NCBI RefSeq assembly: GCF_010020825.1
Contig: NZ_JAACJE010000001.1
Location: 2,914,001-2,978,000 of the forward strand
DNA: 64,000 nucleotides
From: Acidovorax sp. 210-6
GTDB lineage: Bacteria > Pseudomonadota > Gammaproteobacteria > Burkholderiales > Burkholderiaceae_C
Direction: 5' to 3'
Positions 1 through 9,701 of the stretch are shown one piece after another. Made by a program: the position numbers and the translations under genes. Position 1 is the first letter of the stretch; every line of letters begins with the position of its first letter. The notes beneath the pieces were generated by a model. That model was given only the letters and a program-made list of their open reading frames with translations. It was not told where the DNA came from and made no database searches.

Positions 1-1160
1 TCGTCGGCGCGCTGCGCACCCCCGTGGGCAAGCGCGGCGGGCGCTTGCACAAATGGCATCCCGTCGATCTGATGGCCGAGACGCTGCGCCAACTGGTCGA
101 GCAATCCGGCGTGAACCCGGCAGACCTGGACGACGTGATCGTCGGCTGCGTGCTGCAGTGGGATCAGCAGCACGGCAACCTGGCCCGCCATGCCGTGCTG
201 GCGGCGGGGCTGCCCGAATCCGTCCCGGCGGTGACGGTGGACCGGCAATGCGGCTCCGGCCAGCAGGCGGTGAGCTTTGCAGCACATGGCATCCAGGCCG
301 GTGCCTACCAGTTGGCCATTGGCGGCGGGGTGGAGTCGATGTCGCAGGCGCCGCTGCCGCCGTCGTTCAAGCCCGGCGCGCCGCTGGGCTCGCAATACAG
401 CCCGCGCGAACTGGCGCGCTACCAGGACAACCCGCTGATACCGCAAGGCGTGTCGTCGGAGTTGCTGAACACGCGCTTCGGCCTCACGCGCGAGACCCTG
501 GATGCCTCCGCCGTGCGCAGCCACAAACGCGCCGCCGAGGCGATTCAGGCCGGTCGCATCAAGGATCAACTGGTGCATCTGACTGAGGATCCGGCCGACC
601 CGAACAGCCCCGTCGTCGCCGCCGACGAGGGCGTGCGCCCCAACTCCGACCCCGAGAAGCTGGCCACGCTGAAAGCCGTGTTTGCCGCCGACGGCGCCAC
701 CACTGCCGGTAATTCGTCGCAGATCAGCGATGGTGCCGCCGCGCTGCTGATGGCCAGCCGCGCCTATGCCAAGAAGCACGGCCTGAAGCCGCGCGCGCGC
801 TTCGTCAGCACGGCAGTGGCCGCCGCCGACCCGGTGATCCAATTCACCGCCGTGCTCGACTCCACCCGCAAGGCGCTGAAGGAGTCGGGCCTCACCATCA
901 ACGACATCGACCTGTTCGAGGTCAACGAAGCCTTTGGCGGCGTGCCGTTGATGTTCCAGAAGGAATTCGGCATCCCCGACGACCGCCTGAACGTCAACGG
1001 CGGCTCGATGGCCATCGGCCATCCGCTGGGCTCCACCGGCGCGCGCATGCTCACCGACCTGTTGTACGAACTGGAGCGCCGGGGCGCCCGCTATGGCCTG
1101 CAGACCATCTGCGAGGCGTCGGGCACGGCCAACACCACCATCATCGAGCGGCTGGCATGA
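1..1160 (+). CDS. Thiolase (acetyl-CoA C-acyltransferase), 5' end outside window
   Basis: Condenses or cleaves 3-ketoacyl-CoA in the last step of beta-oxidation. The frame is open from base 3, and the residues before the GTG at 24 (VGALRTPVGK) are the normal thiolase N-terminus, so the gene starts upstream of the window. The nucleophilic Cys lies in DRQCGSG (about 240-258). The His motif NGGSMAIGHPLGSTGARM is at about 1000-1050. The C-terminal Cys motif reads CEASGTAN rather than the usual CxGGGxGxA, which is atypical but keeps the Cys. The stop overlaps the next start (ATGA), so it is translationally coupled to an enoyl-CoA hydratase. Function class is clear; chain-length or ring specificity is not. 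Confidence 0.92.
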   Translation, partial: VGALRTPVGKRGGRLHKWHPVDLMAETLRQLVEQSGVNPADLDDVIVGCVLQWDQQHGNLARHAVLAAGLPESVPAVTVDRQCGSGQQAVSFAAHGIQAGAYQLAIGGGVESMSQAPLPPSFKPGAPLGSQYSPRELARYQDNPLIPQGVSSELLNTRFGLTRETLDASAVRSHKRAAEAIQAGRIKDQLVHLTEDPADPNSPVVAADEGVRPNSDPEKLATLKAVFAADGATTAGNSSQISDGAAALLMASRAYAKKHGLKPRARFVSTAVAAADPVIQFTAVLDSTRKALKESGLTINDIDLFEVNEAFGGVPLMFQKEFGIPDDRLNVNGGSMAIGHPLGSTGARMLTDLLYELERRGARYGLQTICEASGTANTTIIERLA

Positions 1161-1957
1161 GCGGGGCCACCATGAGCGAAACCAGCGAAGTGCTCGTCAG
1201 CCGCGAAGGCGCCGTCGTCACCCTGACCATCAACCGCCCGCGCGCGAAGAACAGCCTGAACGGCGCGGTGTTTGCGGGCCTGTCCGCACAGTTGGCGCAA
1301 CTGCGCGACGACGATGCCGTGCGGGCCGTCGTCATCACCGGCGCCGAGGGCGTGTTTTGCGCCGGTGCCGACATCACGGCGTTTGACGTGCTGCGCGCCA
1401 CGCCGCTGCTGGGCGACCGCTCGGCGACGGGCTGGGACTTCTTTGCGGCGCTGGGGCGTTTTCCCAAGCCCGTCATCGCGGCGGTGGAAAAGCTCGCGCT
1501 GGGCGGCGGCACCGAACTGGCGCTGGCCTGCGACATCGCCATCGCCGGCGAGTCCGCCAAGTTCGGCGTGCCGGAAGTCAAGCTGGGCGCCATCCCCGGT
1601 GCGGGCGGCACCCAGCGCCTGGTTCATGCCATCGGCAAGTCCAAGGCCATGGCCCTGCTGCTGACTGGCGATTTCATGGACGCCCGCAAGGCTTGCGACG
1701 TCGGCATCGTGGCCGAAGTGACGGCGGACGGCCAGGCCCTGCCGACGGCGCTGGCGATGGCCCGCCGGATTGCGGCCAATTCGCCGCTGGCCGTGGCGCT
1801 GGCCAAGGATGCGGCCCTGGCCAGCTTTGAAACCCCGCTCGCCCAGGGCCTGGAGCATGAGAAGCGCAATTTCGTCGTCGCCTTGCGTTCCGCCGACAAC
1901 CTGGAAGGGCAAGCCGCATTCCTGGCCAAGCGCACCCCCCAATTCACCGGCCAATAG
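1157..1957 (+). CDS. Enoyl-CoA hydratase/isomerase (crotonase family)
   Basis: Crotonase-fold protein of 266 aa, expected to hydrate enoyl-CoA or isomerise an acyl-CoA. The oxyanion-hole segment AGADITAF and the motif PEVKLGAIPGAGGTQRL, holding the Glu equivalent to Glu144 of rat crotonase, are visible. By eye the position of the second catalytic Glu (Glu164) is Ala in SKAMALLLTGD, so isomerase or hydrolase chemistry is possible. The start overlaps the thiolase stop (ATGA); an alternative ATG lies at 1172. It sits between a thiolase and an SDR, making a compact beta-oxidation trio. Confidence 0.9.
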   Translation: MSGATMSETSEVLVSREGAVVTLTINRPRAKNSLNGAVFAGLSAQLAQLRDDDAVRAVVITGAEGVFCAGADITAFDVLRATPLLGDRSATGWDFFAALGRFPKPVIAAVEKLALGGGTELALACDIAIAGESAKFGVPEVKLGAIPGAGGTQRLVHAIGKSKAMALLLTGDFMDARKACDVGIVAEVTADGQALPTALAMARRIAANSPLAVALAKDAALASFETPLAQGLEHEKRNFVVALRSADNLEGQAAFLAKRTPQFTGQ

Positions 1958-1987
1958 CGCCCGTCCGTCACCTCACAAGGAAAAACC

Positions 1988-2770
1988 ATGCAACTCAATT
2001 CCGACATTTCCGCCGTCATCACCGGCGGGGCTTCCGGCCTGGGGTCTGCCACGGCCCGGCGCCTGGCCAGCCATGGCGTCAAGGTCGCCATCTTCGACAT
2101 GAACGAAGCCGTCGGCCAGGCGCTGGCCAACGAGCTTGGCGGCGTTTACTGCAACGTGGACGTGACGTCCGAGGAGCAGGTGGACGCCGCCTTCGCCAAG
2201 GCCCGCGCCGCCATCGGGCAGGAGCGCATCCTGGTCAATTGCGCCGGCACGGCCGACGCCGCCAAGACCGTCAGCCGCGACAAGAAGACCGGCGAAATCC
2301 GCCCGAGCCCCACGGATCGCTTCAACCGCATCGTGCAGATCAACCTGGTGGGCACCTTCCGTTGCATCGCCAAATCAGCCGCGGGCATGTTGACGCTCGC
2401 GCCGCTGGCCGACGGTGATCGCGGCGTCGTGGTCAACACCGCTTCGGCGGCCGCCGTGGATGGCCAGGTCGGCCAGGCCAGCTACGCCGCCAGCAAGGCC
2501 GCCGTCATGGGCATGACCCTGCCCATCGCGCGCGACCTGATGGACGAAGGCATTCGCGTCAACACCATCCTGCCGGGGCTGTTCGGCACGCCCCTGCTGA
2601 AAAGCCTGCCCGACCCCGTCCAACAGGCCCTGGCCGCTTCCGTGCCCTGCCCCAAGCGGCTGGGCGAGCCCGACGAGTACGCGCAGGCGGTCGAGTTCCT
2701 GGTCACTTGCGGCTACATGAACGCTGAGTCCATCCGCGTGGATGGCGCCCTCCGCATGGCGCCGCGCTGA
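1988..2770 (+). CDS. SDR, type-2 3-hydroxyacyl-CoA dehydrogenase-like
   Basis: Short-chain dehydrogenase of 260 aa with the cofactor motif TGGASGLG near residue 12, NCAG near 87, and the catalytic Ser and YxxxK in QASYAASKAAVMG. The insert TVSRDKKTGEI and the NTASAAA segment resemble HSD17B10-type (type 2) 3-hydroxyacyl-CoA dehydrogenases, which oxidise 3-hydroxyacyl-CoA with NAD. An AAGGAAAAACC ribosome site precedes the ATG. It follows the hydratase by 30 bp and completes a hydratase, dehydrogenase, thiolase set. A scrap of a similar SDR lies at 8825-8890. Confidence 0.88.
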   Translation: MQLNSDISAVITGGASGLGSATARRLASHGVKVAIFDMNEAVGQALANELGGVYCNVDVTSEEQVDAAFAKARAAIGQERILVNCAGTADAAKTVSRDKKTGEIRPSPTDRFNRIVQINLVGTFRCIAKSAAGMLTLAPLADGDRGVVVNTASAAAVDGQVGQASYAASKAAVMGMTLPIARDLMDEGIRVNTILPGLFGTPLLKSLPDPVQQALAASVPCPKRLGEPDEYAQAVEFLVTCGYMNAESIRVDGALRMAPR

Positions 2771-2828
2771 CGCCTTGAGCCGTTGAAGAGCTGCGGATAG
2801 CCGTCGCACGCCGTCGTGAGCACTCGCC

Positions 2829-3560
2829 ATGATTGACCTGCATTACGCGCCCACACCCAATGGCTGGAAGATCTCCATCCTGCTGGAGGAACTGGAGCTT
2901 CCCTATACGGTGATTCCGGTCAACATCCGCGCTGGGGAGCAATTCAGGCCGGAATTCCTGGCGATCAGCCCGAACAACCGCATTCCGGCCATCGTGGACC
3001 ATGCGCCGCTCGACGGCGGCGGCCCGCTGTCGGTGTTCGAGACCGGCGCCATCCTGGTCTATCTGGCCCGTAAAGCCAACCGGTTCCTACCCACGGATCT
3101 GCGCGGCTTCACCCAGACCATGCAATGGGTGATGTGGCAGGTGAGCGGGCTGGGACCCATGCTCGGCCAGCATGGCCACTTTGCGCTGTATGCACAAGAA
3201 AAGATCGCCTACGCCATCGAGCGCTACCGCGACGAAGCGGCACGGCTGTATCGCGTGCTCGATACCCAGCTCGGCAAGACCGGCGCCTATGTCGCTGGCA
3301 CCGAGTACGGCATCGCCGACATCGCCTGCTTTCCCTGGGCCATGACCCACAAGGCGCAAGGCTTCACGCTCGACGATTTTCCCCACGTCAAGCGCTGGTA
3401 CGCCAGCGTGCGCGCCCGGCCGCAGGTGCAGGCGGGGCTGGCGGTCGGCAAATTCGAGAAGGAGCCTCTGGACGACGAAGCAAGAAAGAACATGTTCGGC
3501 CAGAAGGCCAAGGAGATGGCACACCGCATGTCGCCCAACAACCAGCGAGAAACACCATGA
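2829..3560 (+). CDS. Glutathione S-transferase family protein (nu/YfcG-like)
   Basis: Cytosolic GST-fold protein of 243 aa. The N-terminal thioredoxin-like domain begins IDLHYAPTPNGWKISILLEE, and the FETGAILVYLARK segment fits the glutathione gamma-Glu site; an all-helical C-terminal domain follows. The TPNGWK stretch resembles the nu/YfcG-Ure2p group, which handle disulfides or peroxides rather than classical conjugation. The stop overlaps the next start (ATGA), so it is coupled to a DsbA-like isomerase gene. The pair may act on a glutathione adduct or isomerise an intermediate; that is inference. Confidence 0.85.
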   Translation: MIDLHYAPTPNGWKISILLEELELPYTVIPVNIRAGEQFRPEFLAISPNNRIPAIVDHAPLDGGGPLSVFETGAILVYLARKANRFLPTDLRGFTQTMQWVMWQVSGLGPMLGQHGHFALYAQEKIAYAIERYRDEAARLYRVLDTQLGKTGAYVAGTEYGIADIACFPWAMTHKAQGFTLDDFPHVKRWYASVRARPQVQAGLAVGKFEKEPLDDEARKNMFGQKAKEMAHRMSPNNQRETP

Positions 3561-4165
3561 TCGAATTCTTCTTCGACTGCTCCAGCCCCTGGACCTATCT
3601 CGCCTTCCACAACATCCAGCCGCTCGCCGACGAACTGGGCGTCGAGGTCACATGGCGGCCCATCCTGGTCGGCGGCATCTTCAACACAATCAATCCGACC
3701 GTCTACGCCTCGCGCGAGACGCCGGTGCCGCAGAAGGCCCGCTACCTGAAAAAGGATCTGGCAGATTGGGCCCGCTCGACGGGGCTTGCGATCAAGATGC
3801 CGCCGACGGTGTTTCCCGTCAACAGCGTGAAGGCGATGCGCGGCTGCGTCTGGCTCGGCAACGACATGGTGCCGTTTGCCCGCGCCATATTTGAAGCCTA
3901 TTGGGGCGAGGACCAGGACATCTCGCAGGATTCGGTGCTGACCCATGTGTGCCAGCGCATTGGCATCGATCCCGCCCCATTCTTTGCAGGCATCGGCGAG
4001 CAGGCGATCAAGGATCAGCTCAAGGCCAACACCGATGAGGTGGTCGCGCGCGGCGGCTTTGGCTCGCCGACCATCTTTGTGGACAAGACCGACATGTATT
4101 TCGGCAACGACCGCATGCCGCTGATCCGCGAAGCCGTGCTGCGCCTGCAAGGGAAGACGGCCTGA
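3557..4165 (+). CDS. DsbA-family 2-hydroxychromene-2-carboxylate isomerase-like protein
   Basis: 202-aa kappa-GST/DsbA-fold protein. The N-terminus MIEFFFDCSSPWTYLAFHN and the later TIFVDKTDMYFGNDR match HCCA isomerases of the naphthalene pathway and kappa-class GSTs, which use glutathione and a Ser/Cys in the first loop. I chose the ATG at 3557 because it overlaps the GST stop and begins exactly at the conserved fold start; the frame is open much further upstream only because of high GC. In this setting a GSH-dependent isomerisation of a ring-derived intermediate is plausible, but the substrate is unknown. Confidence 0.82.
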   Translation: MIEFFFDCSSPWTYLAFHNIQPLADELGVEVTWRPILVGGIFNTINPTVYASRETPVPQKARYLKKDLADWARSTGLAIKMPPTVFPVNSVKAMRGCVWLGNDMVPFARAIFEAYWGEDQDISQDSVLTHVCQRIGIDPAPFFAGIGEQAIKDQLKANTDEVVARGGFGSPTIFVDKTDMYFGNDRMPLIREAVLRLQGKTA

Positions 4166-4220
4166 TACCGCAAGCAGGGTTCACCCATCCATTCATCTCA
4201 CCACCACCACAGGAGACATC

Positions 4221-5411
4221 ATGCAAAAAAGACAATTCATCACCATGCTTTCCGGCGCCATGCTGACCGGCGTTTCTGGCCTGGTCCGCGCGCAGGGCGC
4301 AGGCACCCCGGGCGTGACGGATCGCGAGATCAAGATCGGCTCGACCGGGCCGCTCAGCGGCCCGGCCGCAGGCTATGGCGTCGTCGGCAAGACCATGTCT
4401 GCATGGTTTGACCTGGTCAACGCCGAGGGCGGCGTGAATGGGCGCCAGCTCAAGCTGGTGCTGGCCGACGATGGCTACAGCCCGCCGAAAACCCTGGAGC
4501 AATCGCGCCGCCTGGTGGAGCGCGATCAGGTGGCTTTTCTCGCGGCGCAGATAGGCTCGTCCACTGGGCTGGCGTCGCGCAGCTATCTCAACAACGCCAA
4601 AGTACCGCAACTCTTCGTTTCGTCCGGCTCTGCCACGTGGCTGGATGATGCGGCTAAGTTCCCCTGGAGCATGGGCTGGCTGCCCCTGTACACCGACGAA
4701 GGGCGCATCCTGGCCAGGCACATCCTGCAGACGCGGCCCAACGCGAAGATCGCCATGTTCTACCAGAACGACGACGCCGGTAAGGATGTGCTGCGTGGCG
4801 TGAAGGAGGGCCTGGCCGCTGCCGGGAAGCAGCTCGTGCGCGAAGATTCGCACGAGGTGTCGGATCCGACGGTGGACTCGCAGATCGTCTCCATGCAGGC
4901 CTCGGGCGCGGACGTGCTGGTGGCGTGGGGTTCGCCCAAAGCCACCCTCCAGTCGCTGCGCAAGGCCCATGACATCGGCTGGAAGCCAGCCATCTACATC
5001 AACCCGAGCGCATCTTCGGTGCCTGCGGTGCTGACCCCGGTGGGGCTGGACAAGGTCAAGGGCGTCATGAGCGCCGCCTTCCTCAAGGATCCGAGCGATC
5101 CGACCTGGAAGGACGACCCTGGTACCTTGGCCTGGAATGCCTTCATGGACAAGTACAACAAGGGCGCGGCCAAGGAGTACCTCGCCGTGCTCGGTGCCAG
5201 CGTTGGACAAACGGTGGTTCAGTTGCTCAAGCAGTGCGGCAACGACCTCTCGCGCGAGAACATCATGCGCCAGACGCGCCGCCTGGACATGGAGCTGCCC
5301 ATGATGTTGCCGGGCCTGCGCATCAAGACCAGCGATGCTCGCCCTCACCCGATACCGGACATGCGCATCCAGCAGTTCGACGGCACGAGCTGGAAGGTGA
5401 TGCCGTCCTGA
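4221..5411 (+). CDS. ABC transporter periplasmic substrate-binding protein (branched-chain amino acid/aromatic type)
   Basis: 396-aa periplasmic binding protein of the Leu/Ile/Val family. It starts with a signal peptide (MQKRQFITMLSGAMLTGVSG, cleavage near VRAQG), followed by the family opening EIKIGSTGPLSGPAAGYG and the DDGYSPPKTLEQSRRLVE segment. A strong GGAGA ribosome site precedes the ATG. It heads a complete HAAT transporter (ATPases, then two permeases). In catabolic clusters of this kind, such systems commonly import aromatic or cyclic carboxylates rather than amino acids; the ligand here is not known. Confidence 0.93.
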   Translation: MQKRQFITMLSGAMLTGVSGLVRAQGAGTPGVTDREIKIGSTGPLSGPAAGYGVVGKTMSAWFDLVNAEGGVNGRQLKLVLADDGYSPPKTLEQSRRLVERDQVAFLAAQIGSSTGLASRSYLNNAKVPQLFVSSGSATWLDDAAKFPWSMGWLPLYTDEGRILARHILQTRPNAKIAMFYQNDDAGKDVLRGVKEGLAAAGKQLVREDSHEVSDPTVDSQIVSMQASGADVLVAWGSPKATLQSLRKAHDIGWKPAIYINPSASSVPAVLTPVGLDKVKGVMSAAFLKDPSDPTWKDDPGTLAWNAFMDKYNKGAAKEYLAVLGASVGQTVVQLLKQCGNDLSRENIMRQTRRLDMELPMMLPGLRIKTSDARPHPIPDMRIQQFDGTSWKVMPS

Positions 5412-5427
5412 CGGGGCGAGCGCAGCG

Positions 5428-6191
<764 letters not shown>

Positions 6192-6195
<4 letters not shown>

Positions 6196-6908
6196 CCCAA
6201 CGGCTTGAAATCCGCAACCTCGCGGTGGCCTATGGCCGCACGGCGGTGGTACATGGCATCGACCTGCACGTGCAGGCAGGCGAGATGGTGGCGCTGCTCG
6301 GCGCCAACGGCGCGGGCAAGACCTCCATCCTGCGCGCCATCAGCCACCAGCAGGTGACGGCCACGGGCACGCTGCGCTTCGAGGGCCAGGACATCATCGG
6401 CATGGCCGCGCCCGCCATCGCCTCGCTGGGCATTGCCCACGTACCGGAAGGGCGCGGCACCTTTGGCGACCTGACGGTGCTGGAGAACCTGCGCGTGGGC
6501 GCCATCCACCGCCGCGACAAGGACGGCATCGAGCAGGACATCGCCCGCATGCAGACGCTGTTCCCCAAGCTGTCCAGCCGCGCGAAGCAGGCGGCGGGCA
6601 CGCTCAGCGGCGGCGAGCAGCAGATGCTGGCCATCGCCCGCGCGCTGATGATGCGCCCCAAGATGCTGCTGCTGGACGAGCCCTCGTTCGGCATCGCGCC
6701 GCGCGTGACGCAGGAGATCTACGAACTCCTGCACCAGTTGCGCGAAACCGAGCACCTCACGGCCCTCATCGTGGAGCAGAACGCCCAGGTTGCGCTGAAC
6801 CTGGTCAACCGGGCCTATGTGCTCGAAAGCGGACGCATCACCGCCCAGGGCACCGCTGCCGAGCTGCGCGAAGACGACGCCGTGCGCCGCAGCTACCTCG
6901 GCCACTGA
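6192..6908 (+). CDS. livF: LivF-type ABC transporter ATP-binding protein
   Basis: 238-aa second ATPase of the importer. It shows Walker A LGANGAGKTS near residue 38, PEGRGTFGDLTVLENL typical of LivF, the canonical signature LSGGEQQMLAIARAL, and Walker B MLLLDEPSFGIAP. The start (GTG at 6192) overlaps the livG stop by 4 bp. It should form a heterodimeric nucleotide-binding unit with LivG on the two permeases encoded next. Confidence 0.93.
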
Positions 6909-6925
6909 ACAAACAAAGGTTCACC

Positions 6926-7798
6926 ATGCAAGCATTTCTTCACCAGATAGCTTCGGGCCTGGCGGCGGGCGGCATCTATGCCAGCTTGGCCATCGCGCTC
7001 GTGCTCATCTACCGCTGCACTTCGTCCGTCAATTTCGCGCAGGGCGAACTGGCGATGTTTTCCACCTACATGAGCTGGGCGCTGGTTCAGGCTGGCGCGT
7101 CGTGGTGGGTAGCCTTCGCCGTCGTGGTCGTGGGTGCCTTCCTGCTCGGGCTGGCGCTGGAGCGGGTCATCTTCCAGCCCCTGCGGCACAAGCCGGTGCT
7201 CTCGGTCGTGGCGGCCAGCATCGCGCTGCTCATCATCTTGAACAGCCTGGTCGGCTGGCTGTTCGGGCATGAAATGCTGGAGTTCGCCACGCCTTTCGGC
7301 GGTGTCCTTGGCCGTGCCGAGCCCTATCTCTCGGCCCATGAGGTCGGCGTTCTGCTCGTCACCCTGGCCGAACTGGCGGCGGTGTTCGTGTTCTTCCGCT
7401 TCACGCGCTTCGGCCTGGCGATGCGCGCGGTGGCGGTGAATGCGCCGTCGGCGGAACTGTCGGGCATCAGCACCAACAAAGTGCTGGCCGTGGGCTGGGG
7501 CCTGGCTGCGGTGGCTGGTGCCGTGGCGGGGCTGATGGCCGCGCCCATCGTGTTCCTGGAGCCGTCGATGATGATGGGGCCGCTGATCTACGCATTGGCG
7601 GGCGCGCTGCTGGGCGGCATCGCCAGCCCCGTGGGCGCCGTGGCCGGGGGCTTTGCCATCGGGGTGCTGGAGAACCTGCTGGGTGCCTACGTGGTCGGCA
7701 ACGACCTCAAGCTGACCTGCATCATGCTGCTGATCATCGCGATGCTGGTCTTGCGGCCTGCGGGCATCTTCGGCAAGACGGCCCAGGTGAGGGTGTGA
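6926..7798 (+). CDS. livH: LivH-type ABC transporter permease
   Basis: 290-aa integral inner-membrane permease with about eight hydrophobic segments. The family hallmark SSVNFAQGELAMFSTYMSWAL is near residues 32-53, and the EAA-like region is seen in SGISTNKVLAVGWGLAAVAG. The AAAGG ribosome site precedes the ATG at 6926. The stop overlaps the GTG of the LivM gene. It forms half of the translocation channel of the importer encoded by 4221-8802. Confidence 0.92.
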   Translation: MQAFLHQIASGLAAGGIYASLAIALVLIYRCTSSVNFAQGELAMFSTYMSWALVQAGASWWVAFAVVVVGAFLLGLALERVIFQPLRHKPVLSVVAASIALLIILNSLVGWLFGHEMLEFATPFGGVLGRAEPYLSAHEVGVLLVTLAELAAVFVFFRFTRFGLAMRAVAVNAPSAELSGISTNKVLAVGWGLAAVAGAVAGLMAAPIVFLEPSMMMGPLIYALAGALLGGIASPVGAVAGGFAIGVLENLLGAYVVGNDLKLTCIMLLIIAMLVLRPAGIFGKTAQVRV

Positions 7799-8802
7799 GC
7801 ATGAGCACCGTGAACACCCCCCTCACCCCCCGCTCGGCGCCAACGCCCGCCTGGCTGCGCTGGGCGGCCCCGGTGGCCGGACTCGCGCTGCTGGCCTGGT
7901 CCTTCGGCTGGCAAAGCTACCCGCTGTACGTGATGACCCAGGTACTGATCTACGGCATCGCCATCATGGGCCTGAACCTGCTCACCGGGTACACGGGCCA
8001 GATCTCGCTCGGCCACAGCGCCTTCTTCGCCATCGGCGCCTATGCGGCGGCGGTGCTCTCGCACCAGTTGGGCTGGCCGTTCTACGTGGGCGTGCCGGTG
8101 GCGGCGCTGCTGTGCTTCGGGGCCGGCTTCCTCTTCGGCTTTCCTGCGCTGCGGCTGCCCATGCTCTATTTGGCGCTGTCCACCTTCGCGGTGGCGGTGG
8201 TCACGCCGCAGGCGCTCAAGTGGAAGAAGATCGAGTGGCTGACCGGCGGCGTGGCGGGCATCGTGCTGGAAAAGCCCGTGTTCCCAGGCATGCTGGCCGA
8301 CCGGGCGGACTGGGCCATCATGGCCTGCGCCGCGGCCTGCGCGCTGTGCGCCTTCCTGCTGGCGCGGCGGATCCTCGGCGCACAGTTCGGCCGCCTGGTG
8401 GACGCCTCGCGCGACCAGCCACTCGCGGCGGCGGCGGGCGGGCTCAACATCACTGCCCTGCGCACGCAAATGTTCGGCCTCAGCGCGGCGTTCACCGGCC
8501 TGGCCGGTGCCCTGAGCGTGGTGGCAGGCCAGTTCGTCGCGCCCGAGAACTTCCCCTTCCTGCTGTCGGTGTCCCTGCTGGTGGGCAGCTTCGTGGGTGG
8601 GGTGCGCAGCCTGTGGGGCGCCTTCCTGGGTGCTGCCTTCATCGTGCTCACGCCCAACCTGGCCGAGAGCGTGTCGCAATCCGCCCCGTGGATGATTTTT
8701 GGCTTCGCGCTGCTCGCGGTGGTATTCCTGGCACCCAATGGTGTGAGCGGCTGGATTACGGCCCTTTGGCGCAGCCGAGCAAGTTCTTCTTCATCCGCCT
8801 GA
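7795..8802 (+). CDS. livM: LivM-type ABC transporter permease
   Basis: 335-aa inner-membrane permease. The family motif LLTGYTGQISLGHSAFFAIGA is at about residues 61-81, and hydrophobic segments run throughout. The GTG at 7795 overlaps the LivH stop; an ATG two codons later (7801) is equally possible. It completes the importer. The C-terminus ends in a Ser-rich tail (RASSSSSA). Downstream lie about 105 bp without an intact gene, including an SDR scrap, before the next hydratase. Confidence 0.91.
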   Translation: MSMSTVNTPLTPRSAPTPAWLRWAAPVAGLALLAWSFGWQSYPLYVMTQVLIYGIAIMGLNLLTGYTGQISLGHSAFFAIGAYAAAVLSHQLGWPFYVGVPVAALLCFGAGFLFGFPALRLPMLYLALSTFAVAVVTPQALKWKKIEWLTGGVAGIVLEKPVFPGMLADRADWAIMACAAACALCAFLLARRILGAQFGRLVDASRDQPLAAAAGGLNITALRTQMFGLSAAFTGLAGALSVVAGQFVAPENFPFLLSVSLLVGSFVGGVRSLWGAFLGAAFIVLTPNLAESVSQSAPWMIFGFALLAVVFLAPNGVSGWITALWRSRASSSSSA

Positions 8803-8824
8803 CCGTAAGCGCTTTCCCAGTGTT

Positions 8825-8890
8825 GGCGGCGACCACGGCGCCGTTGTCAGCACCGCTTCGGTCGCCGCGCTGGCGCCTGAAATCGTGACC
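8825..8890 (+). pseudogene. Short remnant of a type-2 HSD-like SDR gene
   Basis: In the frame starting at 8825 the DNA reads GGDHGAVVSTASVAAL, which lines up with the GDRGVVVNTASAAAV segment of the SDR at 1988-2770. No start, cofactor motif or YxxxK remains. It looks like a scrap left when a further SDR gene was lost between livM and the following enoyl-CoA hydratase. It is very short, so chance similarity is possible. Confidence 0.35.
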
Positions 8891-8907
8891 CATCAAGGAA
8901 CGTCAAC

Positions 8908-9696
8908 ATGTCTGGAAATCCGATCCTTCTCGAAAAGGATGGCGCTGTTGCGACCATCACCCTCAATGCGCCCCAGAAAAAGAATGCGCTGAGCAGGTCG
9001 GTCATCAACCTGCTCGCTGGCGTCATTGCGGATGTCGAACGCGATGCCTCGATTCGGGCGTTGCTGCTGCGCGGCGAGGGCCGGATGTTCAGTTGCGGCG
9101 GCGACATCGACGAAATGGTGGCCGCAGGCGATGCGTTGTCCACCCTGGTCGATGACGAGTTGAGTGTGGCCGAAAGCATGATTCCCCAATTCGCCAGCCT
9201 GCCGTTCCCGGTGGTCTGCGCCGTACAAGGCGCGGTCGCCGGGGGCGGTCTCGCGCTGGCCTTGGCGTCTGACTACCTGATTGCCGCCCATGGAACGAAG
9301 TTTGTGGCGGCCCATACCGGCCTTGGATACCCAGGGGATCTTGGCATCAGCTGGCTCCTGCCGCGCGCAGTGGGCGGGCGGCGCGCACGCGACATGATCC
9401 TGACCAATCGCGCAGTGACTTCGGACGAAGCCCTGGCCTGGGGATTGGTCGAGAAAGTGGTTCCCGGCGAGAGCCTGCTGGAGGAAGCGCGGCGCATGGC
9501 GGTGCAATTCTCGGCCGGCCCGACGCAAGGTTATGCGGGCGCCAAGCGCCTGCAACTCGCGGCCTTCCAGGGTGATCTGGCGGCCTCCTTGAGGCTGGAG
9601 GCGGCCGAGATGCACCGGGCCTCGAAAACTGCGGATTCTCTGGAGGCAGTTCGCGCCTTCGTCGAAAAGCGGACGCCGCAGTTTATCGGGCGCTGA
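8908..9696 (+). CDS. Enoyl-CoA hydratase/isomerase family protein (PaaG-like)
   Basis: 262-aa crotonase-family protein. The oxyanion-hole motif [12 protein letters not shown] is near residues 66-77. The active-site segment [21 protein letters not shown] has Gly-Asp instead of the two Glu of hydratases, which is more like the PaaG/isomerase branch. An AAGGAACGTCAAC ribosome site precedes the ATG. The protein ends in the common [12 protein letters not shown] tail shared with the hydratase at 1157. It follows the ABC importer on the same strand and is directly followed by a broken CoA-ligase/thiolase chimera. Confidence 0.88.
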   Translation: MSGNPILLEKDGAVATITLNAPQKKNALSRSVINLLAGVIADVERDASIRALLLRGEGRMFSCGGDIDEMVAAGDALSTLVDDELSVAESMIPQFASLPFPVVCAVQGAVAGGGLALALASDYLIAAHGTKFVAAHTGLGYPGDLGISWLLPRAVGGRRARDMILTNRAVTSDEALAWGLVEKVVPGESLLEEARRMAVQFSAGPTQGYAGAKRLQLAAFQGDLAASLRLEAAEMHRASKTADSLEAVRAFVEKRTPQFIGR

Positions 9697-9701
9697 CCGG
9701 T

